A DNA stretch of 14,870 bases, from assembly GCA_030045215.1 (NCBI GenBank), contig JASIBJ010000806.1, positions 1 to 14,870 on the forward strand, in the 5' to 3' direction. Of the stretch, positions 14,205 to 14,870 are shown piece by piece; the stretch's first letter is position 1; every line of letters starts with the position of its first letter. Source of the DNA: Streptosporangiaceae bacterium. Its GTDB lineage: Bacteria; Actinomycetota; Actinomycetes; Streptosporangiales; Streptosporangiaceae. The notes beneath the pieces are model-generated. The model did no database searches and was not told where the DNA came from. It worked only from the letters and a program-made list of their open reading frames with translations. Both the position numbers and the translations under genes were made by a program.

Positions 14205-14344
14205 CCCGGTATGCACGCTCAGCCGGCCAGCAGGGCCGAGCGCTTCCCGCGGCGCTTACGCCCGCCTGACACGGCCCTTCGCTCCCGCGGCGCTGGTCGC
14301 GCTGCCCTCCGGTCGGCCGTTCAGGATGTCGCGGAGCCCGCGTC
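14205..14344. other. Intergenic region after the regulator gene
   Basis: No gene is evident. TCCCGCGGCGCT occurs twice (14245-14256 and 14283-14294). I see no convincing terminator hairpin with a T-run and no clear promoter, so read-through into the next gene cannot be excluded. Confidence 0.3.
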
Positions 14345-14870
14345 ATGAGTGGCCTGTCGCGGCCGCCCGGCCTGGCTAGCCGGCCGCACCCGCCGCGCGG
14401 CCGGGTCCGCCGGGACGTGATCTACCTCGGCTGGCAACACACAGTGTCACGGCCGGAGCCGGGCCCGGTCCCGCTCGGTCCGCCTGAGGCGGAGGTATCG
14501 GAGGTCGACGCCGAACCCCGTGCGGCGCTCCGCCGTCAGGAGCGCGGCCCGATGCGGGCAGCCAGGCTCGGTAGTGCGGCCGGGGCCGCCGCCGCGGGCG
14601 CAGGCGTCGGATGCTGGCAGGGAGGCGTGCTGAAGCCCGCGCCGGCGCTGTTCGCTTTCCTGTGCGGTACTGGCCTGGCGGTCGCGTGCGCGAGAAGCCT
14701 GATCGCGCGCGAGCGAGCGCTGCGGGCACAGGTCAGGGCCGAGCGGCTTCGAGTCAGGCGGCTCAGGGAGGCGCAGCGGGCGGACCTGGTCGCGCGTCGC
14801 CAGCAGCACGCTCGTACCTACCGCGACTGGCAGATGCGGGCTACCGCATTCTGGCGCCAGCCTTGCTGGT
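14345..14870 (+). CDS. Membrane protein with coiled coil, unknown function (C-terminus cut by window end)
   Basis: The ATG at 14345 opens a frame of 175 codons with no stop before the window end, so the gene is partial. Residues 1-70 are Pro/Arg-rich and polar, with VRRDVIYLGWQH at 21-32. Two hydrophobic segments follow at about 73-93 (Ala/Gly-rich) and 98-117 (PALFAFLCGTGLAVACA), probably a membrane hairpin with both ends in the cytoplasm. Residues 118-170 are a very basic coiled coil (ARERALRAQVRAERLRV, then RLREAQRADLVARRQQHA), ending RTYRDWQMRATAFWRQPCW. There is no strong ribosome site. Third-position GC bias supports coding. I do not recognise the family with certainty; the start with a membrane hairpin and a long basic helix suggests a larger cytoplasmic domain beyond the edge. 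Confidence 0.65.
   Translation, partial: MSGLSRPPGLASRPHPPRGRVRRDVIYLGWQHTVSRPEPGPVPLGPPEAEVSEVDAEPRAALRRQERGPMRAARLGSAAGAAAAGAGVGCWQGGVLKPAPALFAFLCGTGLAVACARSLIARERALRAQVRAERLRVRRLREAQRADLVARRQQHARTYRDWQMRATAFWRQPCW

Noticed and set aside
13182..14216. Minus-strand frame of 344 codons opposite the GntR regulator
   Set aside because: It is a shadow of the regulator gene, Arg/Gly/His-rich and without a fold signature.
14245..14294. 12-base direct repeat TCCCGCGGCGCT
   Set aside because: Two copies of a GC-only motif in a high-GC genome, with no further periodicity or flanking inverted repeats.

Overview
The window is high-GC chromosomal DNA from an actinobacterium. The evidence is a mycothiol synthase (mshD), a GlnR-type orphan regulator, a DivIVA/FilP-like coiled-coil protein, many GTG/TTG starts and strong G/C bias at third codon positions. 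Gene order agrees with the mycobacterial/streptomycete neighbourhood as I recall it: glnR-mshD near the thioredoxin, thiosulfate sulfurtransferase and SseC genes, and a pstB-pstS-pstC-pstA operon as in mycobacteria. I cannot name the genus; a Streptosporangiales-like soil actinomycete would fit.

Layout. Positions 1-970 (minus): C-terminally cut DivIVA/FilP-like coiled-coil protein. 971-1400: divergent promoter region with an AT-rich patch and a strong hairpin. 1401-1967 (plus): gamma-class carbonic anhydrase. 1968-2802 (plus): an operator-like intergenic stretch, then a 57-residue protein and a 133-residue protein, both of unknown function. 2812-4618 (minus): glnR followed by mshD, overlapping by 14 nt. 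4732-4989 (plus): MoaD/ThiS-like sulfur carrier. 5027-6900 (plus): ECF sigma factor, zinc-finger membrane anti-sigma factor (ATGA overlap) and a membrane-anchored thioredoxin with a CAPC site. 7189-8833 (plus): DUF4395 membrane protein, rhodanese-type thiosulfate sulfurtransferase and DUF1416/SseC protein (ATGA overlap), closed by a long hairpin terminator. 8968-14204 (plus): a PHO-box-like direct repeat, then pstB-pstS-pstC-pstA and a GntR/UTRA regulator packed directly behind pstA. 14345-14870 (plus): start of a membrane/coiled-coil protein cut by the window end.

How the genes fit together. The middle is a thiol/sulfur neighbourhood: mycothiol synthesis, a redox-type sigma/anti-sigma pair, thioredoxin, sulfurtransferase, SseC and a sulfur-carrier protein. 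GlnR supplies nitrogen control. The right third is a phosphate-starvation-type high-affinity uptake operon. Most of the window is conserved core genome, and I see no phage, IS element, CRISPR array, tRNA or rRNA. The less ordinary signals are the four consecutive hairpins between pstB and pstS, the GntR/UTRA regulator as apparent fifth gene of the pst operon, the operator-like cluster before the 57-residue gene, and the leader hairpin before the carbonic anhydrase.
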